This document shows positions 23,874 to 33,014 of a stretch of 37,537 bases of DNA, piece by piece (within the stretch, counting starts at the first letter, position 1; each line of letters starts with the position of its first letter). Below the pieces are notes generated by a model. That model was not told where the DNA came from. It ran no database searches and saw only the letters and a list, made by a program, of their open reading frames with translations. The position numbers and the translations under genes were made by a program. Source of the DNA: Nitrospinota bacterium (GTDB lineage: Bacteria; Nitrospinota; Nitrospinia; Nitrospinales; JACRGP01); contig JACQQK010000115.1 of assembly GCA_016207065.1 (NCBI GenBank), positions 1 to 37,537 on the forward strand. The letters are read 5' to 3'.

Positions 23874-24207
23874 TTACCAGATCATCGAGCAAAACGGCGA
23901 ACCCGCCTTTGCCGTGATACCGTATAAAGATTTTGTGCGTCTTATCGCAAAACCGTCGAAAAAAAACGCTATTCCCCATGAGGTCGTCCGGGCGAACGTG
24001 GTGAACAACGTCCCTCTGATACGCGCCTGGCGGGAATATCTGGGGCTGACGCAAGCCGACGTCGCCAAACGGGCGCGGATAACGCAGGCCGCCCTGTCAC
24101 AACTGGAGAGTTCGGACGCCAAACCCCGCAAGTCAACGCTCGAAAAACTGGCCCGGGCCTTGGGGTTGAAGGTCGAACAACTACAGGCTCCTCTATGCCG
24201 GAGTTGA
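23857..24207 (+). CDS. XRE-family HTH antitoxin with Phd/YefM-like N-terminal segment
   Basis: YQIIEQNGEPAFAVIPYKDFVRL N-terminus; HTH AWREYLGLTQADVAKRARITQAALSQLESSDAKPRKSTLEKLARALGL; overlaps toxin by 17 nt. Confidence 0.88.
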   Translation: MKTRIDYQIIEQNGEPAFAVIPYKDFVRLIAKPSKKNAIPHEVVRANVVNNVPLIRAWREYLGLTQADVAKRARITQAALSQLESSDAKPRKSTLEKLARALGLKVEQLQAPLCRS

Positions 24208-24246
24208 AAGCAAAACCATTCCAGCGAGTAGAAAAAAGCGTCAATT

Positions 24247-24561
24247 ATGGACTCGACCCTTCAGCCAAGGTTTAGCATGCAATGGATTTTCACAAATTTC
24301 GCGGCCATCGTTAATTCGATCGGTCTCTTGTTCGATATTGCTGGCGCATGGCTCGTTGCTTGGGAGGTCGTCCGGCAATTCAAGGGAGAGCCGTACGGTG
24401 TTTCAGTGGGTGTCAACCTTGGCGATATTGTAGTTGGGCAGAAGGTGAATGAAACCAAGGAATACCAAACATGGGGCGTCAGTAAATATGCGAAGATGAA
24501 AACAGGGCTCCTGCTCCTGACCTTCGGATTTGTCCTGCAACTGATTTCCAACTGGATATAG
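24247..24561 (+). CDS. Small membrane protein of unknown function (two TM segments)
   Basis: WIFTNFAAIVNSIGLLFDIAGAWLVAWEVV and GLLLLTFGFVLQLISNWI; start could be 24247 or ATG 24280. Confidence 0.6.
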   Translation: MDSTLQPRFSMQWIFTNFAAIVNSIGLLFDIAGAWLVAWEVVRQFKGEPYGVSVGVNLGDIVVGQKVNETKEYQTWGVSKYAKMKTGLLLLTFGFVLQLISNWI

Positions 24562-24725
24562 TAGGCTAAAGCGAGGGAGTCGGGTCTTTGCCTGATGAGG
24601 GTCTGGCGCGGTCGCTGGGTTATGGGTTTCGGAGACGGGATCCTTCGCTGGCGCTCAGGATGACAAAAAGGGCGGCGGGATTGCCGCTACGGGTCGAGCG
24701 GGCCGGTCTCCCGGGAAGACCGGGG

Positions 24726-25187
24726 TCAATTCCCCTTGAGGTGGTCGACGATTTCCTTGGAGGCTTTCTTGAACAGGGCGTTCTTGGAAACCCCGCCTTT
24801 GACCCAGGAGTTCACCTCCCAGGCCCCCACCATGGTTTTGCCCTCGAACAGGGCGACCTTGACCTGCAACTCGGCGCGGGAGGATTCCGCCAGACCCATC
24901 GTGGCGAGGCGCGTGAGGAGGTTGCCTTCCTGATATTTGGTGACCTTGAATTTGATCTGATACCGGGGTTGCTCGCTTTTTAAAACGAAAACCGTGTCCG
25001 CCAGGGATTCCTCGAGGGCGTTGACCAGACGCGTTCCGGCGTCCATGAAGCCGTCCTCGCGCGCGGACAGATCGACGAGGGCCAGGGTGTTCTCATGCGC
25101 GTCCCATTTCTTTTTGACGATGGTTTCGGCGCCGGAACAGGAGGCGAGAAAAAACGCCAGGACCAGGAGAGAGGCTATGTTTTTCAT
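24726..25187 (-). CDS. Putative lipoprotein (DUF4410-like)
   Basis: MKNIASLLVLAFFLASCSGAE lipobox; RYQIKFKVTKYQEGNLLTRLATMGLAESSRAELQVKVALFEGKTMVGAWEV. Confidence 0.72.
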   Translation of the reverse strand: MKNIASLLVLAFFLASCSGAETIVKKKWDAHENTLALVDLSAREDGFMDAGTRLVNALEESLADTVFVLKSEQPRYQIKFKVTKYQEGNLLTRLATMGLAESSRAELQVKVALFEGKTMVGAWEVNSWVKGGVSKNALFKKASKEIVDHLKGN

Positions 25188-25317
25188 AAGGGGGTTTCTG
25201 GTTTCTCGTTTGTCTGCGTTAATTCGCGGTCATTCTAGCAAATTTCAATCGTTGTCCGCAATCGGGATTATGCGCGCAAAAGTTTGTCCGGGGCCTTCCG
25301 GGGGGCGCGGCGAGGGG

Positions 25318-27102
25318 TCACATGAACCAATGGAGGATTTTTTCCTCGTAGGCGCCGAACCACACCTGGATCTCGATGGGGACCAGGTTGTTGACGTAGG
25401 TCATGTATCCCATGGCCAGGGCGACTCCTAAAAAGACGAGGAGCGCGCCGCTGAACAGGTTCGTGGTGTGGAGCGGAAGCGTCCGGTTGCCGATTTTAAC
25501 GTCCCAGCCCTTGCCGCGGAGGATCCTCCAGAACAGGCCGTCCTTTTTGAGGTGGCCGAAAAACGTGGAAATCACGATCAGCGGGGAGCCCAGTCCAAGC
25601 GCGTAGAAGAAGAGCAGGGTCATCCCCTGGAGGACGGTTTTGTCCGAGGCGGCGAGGATGAGGATTCCGGAGAGGACGGGTCCCACGCACGGCGTCCAGC
25701 CCAGCGCGAAAGTCGCGCCGAACAGGAAAAAACCCGTGAAGGAGGACGCGGGTTTCTGCCGGAAATTGGCGCCCGAAAAGCCTTTGCCGAAAAGCGTCAT
25801 CACCCCGAATCCAGCGACCAGGACGCCGCCGGCCGTAGTGAGAGAAAACAGGTAATCGCGCAGAAGTTGCCCCATGAAGCTGGCGGAGGCCCCCATGAGG
25901 ACGAACAACGTCGCCAGCCCAAGGAAAAATGTCACCGACATGAGGGCCATGCGGGTCCGCTCGGTCTGCGCGGTGATGGCGAAGTAAGCCGGCAGAATGG
26001 GCAGGGTGCAGGGGGACAGGAAACTGAACAGCCCCGCCAGAAGAGAAAGAAGGACCAAAACCAGCATTCCCGATTGAGGAAGATTGGGTTTGGGTTCGAA
26101 GGGGTTGAAAGTTTTTACTTGGGACGCGGCTGACGGTTTTTCCGGCGACGCCGGTCCGGGCGGGTTCTTGGCCGATGCGCCTCCGGCGAACGGGGGGTTG
26201 GCGGCTGACGATGGGCCAGGCGAGCCCGCGGCCATTTTCCTCATGGCTTCCGGCATCTCGTCGCTGGCGCACCGGAACCCCAGGTCGAGCGACGCCTCGT
26301 CCGGGTTCAGGAACTGGCGGAAGCCGCCTCGCGCGAATTTTTTCAGCACGGCGAGGTACGAGGGGCCGGGGAAATGGCCGACGTCGGAAGCGGACCCCCC
26401 GCGGATGACTTTGTAACCGGCTTCGTAGTCCGGGGTTTTGTAAGAGCTTCCCTTGTAAGGGGCATAATTGTCCTGGGTCCACTCCCAGACGTTCCCGGCA
26501 AGGTCGCGGATCCCCAGCGGGGTGGAGCCTTGAGGAAAGGAGCCGACTTTAACCGGGGCGTTCTTGCTTCCTTGTTTGGGCGACAGGTTGGCGTAGTCGG
26601 CGTGAAATTCGTTGCCCCAGGGGTATTCGTTGCCGTTTTCTCCGCGCGCGGCCTTCTCCCATTCTTTTTCCGTCGGCAGGCGTTTACCCGCCCAGTCGCA
26701 AAAGTTCGCGGCGTCGAACCAGTTGACCCAGACGACGGGCCAGTCGCCCTTGCCTTCCGGATAGTCCTTTCCTTTCCAATCGGGAGGAGGAATGGCGCCG
26801 ACGGCGTCCACGAATATCTTGTACCGCCGGTTGGTGACTTCGTAGCGATCGATGTAGAAACCCTTGAGGAAAATCTTTTGTTGCGGCCCTTCGTCGATAT
26901 ACCAGGGTTTGGGTATACCCAGCGAGAGGGCTTCCCCCTCGATGTCTTGCGCGTCGGTCCCGAACAGGAAATTCCCCGGGGGGACCAGGACCATTTCGGC
27001 TTCCAGGGGGTTGAGGTTTTCGGGGGTCTGCGACCGGGCCTCCGGTTGGGCAAATAACAGGAGGGCAATGCAGATCAAACTGAAAGATAAAATCCGATTC
27101 AT
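25318..27102 (-). CDS. Fusion: FGE/SUMF1-like periplasmic domain + CcdA-type cytochrome c biogenesis membrane domain
   Basis: MVLVPPGNFLFGTDA...GFYIDRYEVTNRRYKIFVDAV...WVNWFDAANFCDWAGKRLPTEKEWEKAARG...NVWEWTQDNY...VIRGGSA...LGFRCASD, then LVLLSLLAGLFSFLSPCTLPILPAYFAITA...FALGWTPCVGPVLSGILILAA. Confidence 0.92.
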   Translation of the reverse strand: MNRILSFSLICIALLLFAQPEARSQTPENLNPLEAEMVLVPPGNFLFGTDAQDIEGEALSLGIPKPWYIDEGPQQKIFLKGFYIDRYEVTNRRYKIFVDAVGAIPPPDWKGKDYPEGKGDWPVVWVNWFDAANFCDWAGKRLPTEKEWEKAARGENGNEYPWGNEFHADYANLSPKQGSKNAPVKVGSFPQGSTPLGIRDLAGNVWEWTQDNYAPYKGSSYKTPDYEAGYKVIRGGSASDVGHFPGPSYLAVLKKFARGGFRQFLNPDEASLDLGFRCASDEMPEAMRKMAAGSPGPSSAANPPFAGGASAKNPPGPASPEKPSAASQVKTFNPFEPKPNLPQSGMLVLVLLSLLAGLFSFLSPCTLPILPAYFAITAQTERTRMALMSVTFFLGLATLFVLMGASASFMGQLLRDYLFSLTTAGGVLVAGFGVMTLFGKGFSGANFRQKPASSFTGFFLFGATFALGWTPCVGPVLSGILILAASDKTVLQGMTLLFFYALGLGSPLIVISTFFGHLKKDGLFWRILRGKGWDVKIGNRTLPLHTTNLFSGALLVFLGVALAMGYMTYVNNLVPIEIQVWFGAYEEKILHWFM

Positions 27103-27326
27103 AAACCGCGATTTCTCCGGGCCAGCGCCTGGTTGCGCAAATAAGCGTTACTAAAGCGCCGCCCTTCGACGGGCCCAGGGCGACAAAGGGCTGTCATGCT
27201 TGTCGAAGCATGATCCATGTTGCGCGACATGGCGCTAGAGGCCGTTCTGGCGTTCAAACGGTCGCGTAACCTTCGGCACCGGTCCGACGTTTTGGGTCCC
27301 CCGGGGTCGCCGGGGGATCTCTGGGG

Positions 27327-27845
27327 TCAGCTTGGTTTTAGAAGACCTTCGAAAAATTGCAGGACTTCGGGGTGGCTCCAATCGTCGGCTCCTTCATGGA
27401 CGCCGATGATCTTCCCTTCGGGGTCGATCAGGAACGTTGTCGGCAAACTAACGACGCCGTATTTGTGGCTTACCGTCAACCGCTGGTCCAAAAGTACCGG
27501 GAAGGTCAGGTTGTTCGCTTCGACGAAGGGGCGGACCACCTTGTCCCCGAACATGTCGCCCGACACCGCGAGCAGGCTGAAGTTGCGGGACTTGAACCGC
27601 CGGTAGAGTTTTTCCAGCGAAGGCATTTCCATTTTGCACGGGCCGCACCAGGTGGCCCAGAAATTGACCAGCAGGTATTTCCCGCGGAATTGGCCGAGGC
27701 TGAGTTTTTCGTTCGCGAGGGTATTCAGAGTAAAGTCCGGCGCCTGCGTGTTTTCTCCGGCCCCGTACGATACGGCGGGCAGGAGAAGGCATGCGGTAAG
27801 TATCGCGATAATGAAAACGAACGGGGTCCTCGATCTCGGAATCAT
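27327..27845 (-). CDS. TlpA/ResA-like thiol-disulfide oxidoreductase
   Basis: APDFTLNTLANEKLSLGQFRGKYLLVNFWATWCGPCKMEMPSLEKLYRRF; signal peptide; GVVSLPTTFLIDPEGKIIGVHEG. Confidence 0.93.
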   Translation of the reverse strand: MIPRSRTPFVFIIAILTACLLLPAVSYGAGENTQAPDFTLNTLANEKLSLGQFRGKYLLVNFWATWCGPCKMEMPSLEKLYRRFKSRNFSLLAVSGDMFGDKVVRPFVEANNLTFPVLLDQRLTVSHKYGVVSLPTTFLIDPEGKIIGVHEGADDWSHPEVLQFFEGLLKPS

Positions 27846-28020
27846 GGTTGACCTGCCGAGGGAAGCGTTAAATAGGTAATATTTCAAATGGGCCATCCCT
27901 CGACAGGCTCGGGATGACAAGGGCTGAAATCGTCATGGCGGTCTTGTCGAGCCAAGGATTGCGCTCTCATTGAGCGCTCCCGGTAACAATATCCTCGGCG
28001 CCGTAAATGGGACTGCCGGA

Positions 28021-28254
28021 TCAGTTGACCTGTTCGACGCATCGGACGAGGGGGATGGCTTTTTTCAACGCCCTTTCGATCCCCATCTTCAGCGTTACAA
28101 GGGAACTGGAGCAGGAACTGCACGCGCCCACGAGGCGGAGCTTCACGATCCCGTCGTCGACGTCCACGAGTTCCACGTTGCCCCCGTCCGCGAGCAAGGA
28201 CGGGCGTAGGCTTTCCAGGATTTCCTCTACTTGACTTTTCAGAGTGTCCGTCAT
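28021..28254 (-). CDS. NifU C-terminal-like Fe-S scaffold domain protein
   Basis: [61 protein letters not shown] (CxxC in GACSSCSSS). Confidence 0.92.
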   Translation of the reverse strand: MTDTLKSQVEEILESLRPSLLADGGNVELVDVDDGIVKLRLVGACSSCSSSLVTLKMGIERALKKAIPLVRCVEQVN

Positions 28255-28273
28255 GGGATTCGCGTTTGGTCCG

Positions 28274-28537
<264 letters not shown>

Positions 28538-28579
28538 TCAAACAAATCGATTCTCTTGTTTGAATGTAGTGGTGTCGAT

Positions 28580-29041
28580 TCACGCCGTTTGTTCCTCGAA
28601 AACCTTTTTGTCCGGGTTCCAGGCGAACAGCGCGGTCCGTTTGACTTCCTTATTATAAACCGAGATTACCACATAATTGGCCCCGGGGTAAACGGGTTCA
28701 TCGTCGAACAACGCCATCCTCTTGTCTTCCTCGGAGAAGTAAGCGTCGTGGTCGGGGTGGGAGTGGTAAAACGTCTTGATCGCCAACCCTTTTTTTTCCG
28801 TCTCCTTGAGGACCCCCATCAGTTCCTTGGGGTCGATGTAAAAAGCCGTCCTCGCGTCCCGCGTGTAGGTCCTGGGGTCCATCGCATGCAACTTGTTCTG
28901 GATATTCGTGCACCGGTACAGGACGTCGTCCTCGTTTCCCGCGACCTTGCCGGCGACGACCCCGCAACATTCGTAGGGGTATTCGGCGACGGCATGCCGG
29001 CGCATTTCCTCCAGCTTGTCTTGAGTTAACGTGGACTTCAT
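28580..29041 (-). CDS. JAMM/MPN (Mov34) family metallopeptidase
   Basis: AVAEYPYECCGVVAGKV; JAMM motif FYHSHPDHDAYFSEEDKRMA. Confidence 0.9.
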   Translation of the reverse strand: MKSTLTQDKLEEMRRHAVAEYPYECCGVVAGKVAGNEDDVLYRCTNIQNKLHAMDPRTYTRDARTAFYIDPKELMGVLKETEKKGLAIKTFYHSHPDHDAYFSEEDKRMALFDDEPVYPGANYVVISVYNKEVKRTALFAWNPDKKVFEEQTA

Positions 29042-29119
29042 TTATTTTGGAATGTTGCCCTGGGATTGTCAATCGCTTTCTAGGCGTGGATCCGCGTCTC
29101 CGGCGGCCGGAGACGTCGA

Positions 29120-29437
29120 CTAAAAAGATCCTTGGGTTTTGACCACGACGTTGTCCGTGACGGACACCTGGCATGCGAGACGTATATTCGGCTGGGAGGG
29201 GATCTTCGATTTCAGCTTGTCGTTTTCCACTTCGTTTCGCGGGGCAAGGTTGCCGGAAACGACTTCCACGGCGCATGAGGTGCACAGTCCGCGGCCCCTG
29301 CAGTTCAGGATTTTGAAGATGTGCGGATAAAGTCCAAACTTGTTCCTGATGGCGGCCTGCCGCAGGTTTTCGCCGGGTTCCGCGTTTATTTTCCGGCGGA
29401 TTTCGCCCTTGGGACCGAGAAATGTGATTTCTAGCAT
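29120..29437 (-). CDS. [2Fe-2S] ferredoxin
   Basis: MLEITFLGPKGEIRRKINAEPGENLRQAAIRNKFGLYPHIFKILNCRGRGLCTSCAVEVVSGNLAPRNEVE...RLACQVSV: C-R-G-R-G-L-C-T-S-C and distal Cys. Confidence 0.9.
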   Translation of the reverse strand: MLEITFLGPKGEIRRKINAEPGENLRQAAIRNKFGLYPHIFKILNCRGRGLCTSCAVEVVSGNLAPRNEVENDKLKSKIPSQPNIRLACQVSVTDNVVVKTQGSF

Positions 29438-29766
29438 GCTTCGATTTCCAGGAATCGGGAGAGACTGCCTTTTCCCCAATAGCCGTGAAACGCGCTACCC
29501 ACGGTGGAACAGGCGGCGCTCATATGGACCAGGTGGCGTTCTCCGCGGTCGCCTTTCAGTACGCCGACGTGGGAGAACGGCGGGATCGGTCCGCCGCAAT
29601 TGGCGCAGACCGTCGAATACTTCTCGCACAGTTCGCGTAGGCAATCGACGCACGCCGCGGGGTCGAACAGATGGACTTCCTGTCCGCGGTACTCGACGGT
29701 TGTCGGCAGGCTGGAAACCTTGCGCCCGCATTCGACGCAAGGCCCGCCCTTCTTTTTTCTACTCAT
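29431..29766 (-). CDS. Zinc-ribbon-type protein of unknown function
   Basis: MSRKKKGGPCVECGRKVSSLPTTVEYRGQEVHLFDPAACVDCLRELCEKYSTVCANCGGPIPPFSHVGVLKGD; multiple CxxC pairs; 7-nt overlap with the 2Fe-2S ferredoxin start. Confidence 0.7.
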   Translation of the reverse strand: MSRKKKGGPCVECGRKVSSLPTTVEYRGQEVHLFDPAACVDCLRELCEKYSTVCANCGGPIPPFSHVGVLKGDRGERHLVHMSAACSTVGSAFHGYWGKGSLSRFLEIEAC

Positions 29767-29849
29767 CGCGGCGAAGGCCCCGAATTTCCCGAAAACGGTC
29801 CCGGGACTCCCGGCAGGTCGTGATTTCATCTATTTTAACCCAATACGCT

Positions 29850-30884
29850 TCAATTGATGCAGACTTTTTTCATTTCCCGGAAATTATCCAAGACCGCCCC
29901 GGCCCCCTTCACGATGCTGATGAGGGGGGCGTCGGGGATGTAAACCTTCATGGTGGTTTTTTCCTCGATGATCTTGTCCAGGCCGCGGATCAAGGCCCCT
30001 CCGCCCGTGAGGTAGATGCCGTTGGAGAAGATGTCGGCGGAAAGTTCCGGCGGGGTCTTTTCCAGGGCGCGGAGCACCACCGTGATGATGGAGCCGACGG
30101 GTTCCTTCATGGCTTCGCGGATTTCCTCGTCGTCCACGATGATGGAGGTGGGGACGCCGTTCTTCACGTTCAAGCCTTTGACCTCCGTGGTCAGTTTCTC
30201 GACGATGGGGTAGGCGCTGCCGACGGCGATTTTCGCGCGCTCGGCCTCGAATATGCCGATGTTCAAATGGTGGTTGAGCCGCATGTACCGGACGATGGCC
30301 TCGTCCATCTCGTCCCCCGCGACGCGGATCGATTCGCCATAGGCGATGGCGGACAGGGAAATGACGGCGACGTCCGTGGTGCCGCCCCCAATGTCTATGA
30401 CCATGTTGCCTTCCGGCTTGTGCACCGGGATGCCCACGCCAATGGCCGCGGCCATGGGCTCCTCGACCAAATGCACTTCGCGGGCCCCCGCCATGAGCGC
30501 GGCGTCGATGACCGCGCGTTTCTCCACCTGCGTGATGCAGGTGGGGATGCCCACCACCATCCGGGGTTTGACGAAACGGTACTGCTTCAACACCTTCTTG
30601 ATGAAGTAGGTGATCATTAAATTGGTGATCTCGAAGTCGGCGATCACCCCGTCTTTCATGGGGCGGACCGTGCGGACGCGCGCCGGCGTCCGTCCGAACA
30701 TCCGCTTGGCTTCCAGGCCGACGGCCTCGACGCCGCCGCCGTTGGCGTTCACGGCGACCACGGAAGGCTCGTCCAGCACGATCCCCCGCTCCTTGACGTA
30801 AAGCAGGGTGTTGGCGGTGCCCAGGTCCATGGCCACGTCGGCGGAAAACATGCCTATCATGCGGGAGAAAAAGTCTTTGATCAT
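29850..30884 (-). CDS. mreB: Rod shape-determining protein MreB
   Basis: FSADVAMDLGTANTLLYVKERGIVLDEPSVVAVN, VGIPTCITQVEKRAVIDAALMAGAREVHLVEEPMAAAIGVG, MVIDIGGGTTDVAVISL, YLTGGGALIRGLD. Confidence 0.97.
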   Translation of the reverse strand: MIKDFFSRMIGMFSADVAMDLGTANTLLYVKERGIVLDEPSVVAVNANGGGVEAVGLEAKRMFGRTPARVRTVRPMKDGVIADFEITNLMITYFIKKVLKQYRFVKPRMVVGIPTCITQVEKRAVIDAALMAGAREVHLVEEPMAAAIGVGIPVHKPEGNMVIDIGGGTTDVAVISLSAIAYGESIRVAGDEMDEAIVRYMRLNHHLNIGIFEAERAKIAVGSAYPIVEKLTTEVKGLNVKNGVPTSIIVDDEEIREAMKEPVGSIITVVLRALEKTPPELSADIFSNGIYLTGGGALIRGLDKIIEEKTTMKVYIPDAPLISIVKGAGAVLDNFREMKKVCIN

Positions 30885-32302
30885 CGCGCGGTCTTGACGT
30901 TTTGGGAAATCCGGGCCCATGAGGCGCCGATGAGTTCCCCCAGGTTTTTCCCGTCCTCCGGGAATGAGGACAGCCCCAGTTCGGCGGCGACGGGGACCGG
31001 TTTGCCGTCGACGAAGAGCGGGTTTTCGTCAAACGCCAGTTTCAGCCGGGTTTCCAGATGATAGGCGTCCTCGCGCTTGGTTTGCATGAGGAGGACCAGA
31101 AACGCGGCGTCCGAATATTTGAAAATATGTTTGGGCGAGGGGACCGCGTGGGACAGCATCGAGACCATCTGTCTCAGCAGGTTGTCGCCGATTTCCACCC
31201 CCAACGTTTCGTAAAGGGACGGAAGATTGTTGATGCGCACCATCAGGGCGAAAACGGGTTGACGGCTGTTGAGGAGTTCGTTCTCGACGGCCCGGCGGTA
31301 GTCGGCGAGGAATCGGTGGTTGGGGATGCCGGTGATCGGGTCCAGGTTCTTTTCCCGGGCCGATTGGCGGCGGGTCGAGGCGCACGTCAGGGCCGCCGCC
31401 GCGCAGGAGGCCACCAGCGACAGCCGGTCGAGATGGGAATGGGTCAACCCTTCCGGCTTCCGGGAACCGCAGACGATCACCCCCAAGGCCTGGTTGTTCC
31501 AGAGGATGGGCACGGCCAGACGGGATTTGAACTTCTCCAGGCTTTCGTTTTCGGAAAATAAAACGGTTTTGCGTTTTTCCGTGTTTTCGATCAGTACGGG
31601 GACCATGTTTTTGGCGCACGAACCGGCGATCCCCTTGCCGGGGAGGATGTCCAGGTCCGTCAGGTTGACTTCCCAGCCCCGGTGCCGGGCGACTTTGCCC
31701 AGGCTCCCGTCCGGCTCCACCCAGATCGCCGCCACGGCGTCGCAATTGAGGATGGAGGGGGGGATGCGCGTCAACTGCTCGGCGATGGCCGGAGCGTCGG
31801 GCGATTCCATCAACGATCGGCTGTAACGGATCATGTCGTGATAAGGGAAGACTTCCTCGCGCCGCCAACTTTGATTCTGTTTCTCGCGGTGCAGGTGCCA
31901 GGCCATCTGTTCGGCAAAACCCGTCACGATCTTCTGAAGCTTGGGGGAAAAAGTGTATATCTCCTTGCTGTCCACCGCCAGCACGCCTTCAAGATCGTCG
32001 TAGACCGCGGGGACGATCAGATACCCCTTCAAATCCTCTTTTCTTTTGTAGAACTTTAATTTGCCGATTTCCTCCGCGCAATGTTCCACCAGAAGGGGCT
32101 CCCGGCTCCGGGCCACCTGCCCTATCGGGCCTTTGCCGACCGGGAATGCGGCGTCCCTGTCAAAATGGCCGCTGAGGGTGATGTGGGCCCGCAGGGAAAG
32201 CAATTTCTTTTCCGGGTCGAAACTGTACAGGGCGGCGGTGAAGGCGTTCGTCGCGTTGCTTGCGAGCTCGACCAGTTGAGTCAGGATGTCGAAAGAATTC
32301 AT
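30881..32302 (-). CDS. GAF-domain protein with degenerate GGDEF domain
   Basis: Two GAF-like regions (AAFPVGKGPIGQVARSREPLLVEHC; ILPGKGIAGSCAKNMVPVLIENTEKRKTV) and a GGDEF-like DPITGIPNHRFLADYRRAVENELL...HIFKYSDAAFLVLLMQ in which GGDEF is replaced by SDAAF. Confidence 0.87.
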   Translation of the reverse strand: MNSFDILTQLVELASNATNAFTAALYSFDPEKKLLSLRAHITLSGHFDRDAAFPVGKGPIGQVARSREPLLVEHCAEEIGKLKFYKRKEDLKGYLIVPAVYDDLEGVLAVDSKEIYTFSPKLQKIVTGFAEQMAWHLHREKQNQSWRREEVFPYHDMIRYSRSLMESPDAPAIAEQLTRIPPSILNCDAVAAIWVEPDGSLGKVARHRGWEVNLTDLDILPGKGIAGSCAKNMVPVLIENTEKRKTVLFSENESLEKFKSRLAVPILWNNQALGVIVCGSRKPEGLTHSHLDRLSLVASCAAAALTCASTRRQSAREKNLDPITGIPNHRFLADYRRAVENELLNSRQPVFALMVRINNLPSLYETLGVEIGDNLLRQMVSMLSHAVPSPKHIFKYSDAAFLVLLMQTKREDAYHLETRLKLAFDENPLFVDGKPVPVAAELGLSSFPEDGKNLGELIGASWARISQNVKTAR

Positions 32303-32603
32303 AAAGGGGCTGACCGTGAGCGGGAACGGGGGCGGAAAGGAGCGAGGTTGACGCCGGGAATGGATTTCAATGAAAATGGGTTCAGGATGTTTTCTCGCCA
32401 GGCATATTTCGAGGATATGCGGTCGCGATTTTTCTTGGGCCTCGGGGAAACGGAAATGCCGGCCATTTACCCAATTTCCGATCGCAACATGAGCCGACGG
32501 TTAAATTATCTCCATATTATAGCCGCTGATTTTTTGTGTCAATCTTTTAAAAACAGACGTTTTGTCCGGGACGCGGCGGGGTGGCTTGGCGAAATTAAAT
32601 CCC

Positions 32604-32632
32604 TTGACAGTACGATGAGCCGTTTATATACT
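32604..32632 (+). promoter_or_regulatory. Sigma-70-like promoter for tRNA-Val
   Basis: TTGACA (32604-32609), 17-nt spacer, TATACT (32627-32632), about 44 nt upstream of the tRNA 5' end. Confidence 0.8.
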
Positions 32633-32675
32633 CCTTGCTTCCGAGCGCGCTACTCTTTGTGAAAACAGATTGCGA

Positions 32676-32751
32676 GGGCGGATAGCTCAGCTGGGAGAGC
32701 ATCGGCCTTACAAGCCGAGGGTCACAGGTTCGATCCCTGTTCCGCCTACCA
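32676..32751 (+). tRNA. tRNA-Val (anticodon TAC), CCA encoded
   Basis: GGGCGGATAGCTCAGCTGGGAGAGCATCGGCCTTACAAGCCGAGGGTCACAGGTTCGATCCCTGTTCCGCCTACCA folds as a cloverleaf; anticodon loop CTTACAA. Confidence 0.96.
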
Positions 32752-32872
32752 TGCTTGGGATTTCTCTTTTTGCGTTCCCGTTTGGAATGCAAAGATGTAA
32801 AATAGGCGGATAGGTCAAATAGAGCGATAGAAAAGTTCCTGATCTTTCTCCCTTCCTGTCGATTTGAATTGC

Positions 32873-32949
32873 GGGGTCGTAGTTCAGTTGGTTAGAACGC
32901 TGGCCTGTCACGTCAGAGGTCGCGAGTTCGAGTCTCGTCGGCCCCGCCA
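32873..32949 (+). tRNA. tRNA-Asp (anticodon GTC), CCA encoded
   Basis: GGGGTCGTAGTTCAGTTGGTTAGAACGCTGGCCTGTCACGTCAGAGGTCGCGAGTTCGAGTCTCGTCGGCCCCGCCA; anticodon loop CTGTCAC. Confidence 0.96.
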
Positions 32950-32957
32950 TTAATTTT

Positions 32958-32990
32958 AAAGGCCGCCCTTAACGGGGCGGCCTTTTTTTT
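32958..32990 (+). terminator. Rho-independent terminator after tRNA-Asp
   Basis: GGCCGCCC-TTAACG-GGGCGGCC followed by TTTTTTTT. Confidence 0.9.
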
Positions 32991-33014
32991 GCCGCGAGCC
33001 GTTGTCGCGGGCGT

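Noticed and set aside
29884-31032. 382-aa minus-strand ORF overlapping mreB in another frame
   Set aside because: Arg/His/Gly-rich out-of-frame translation of mreB.
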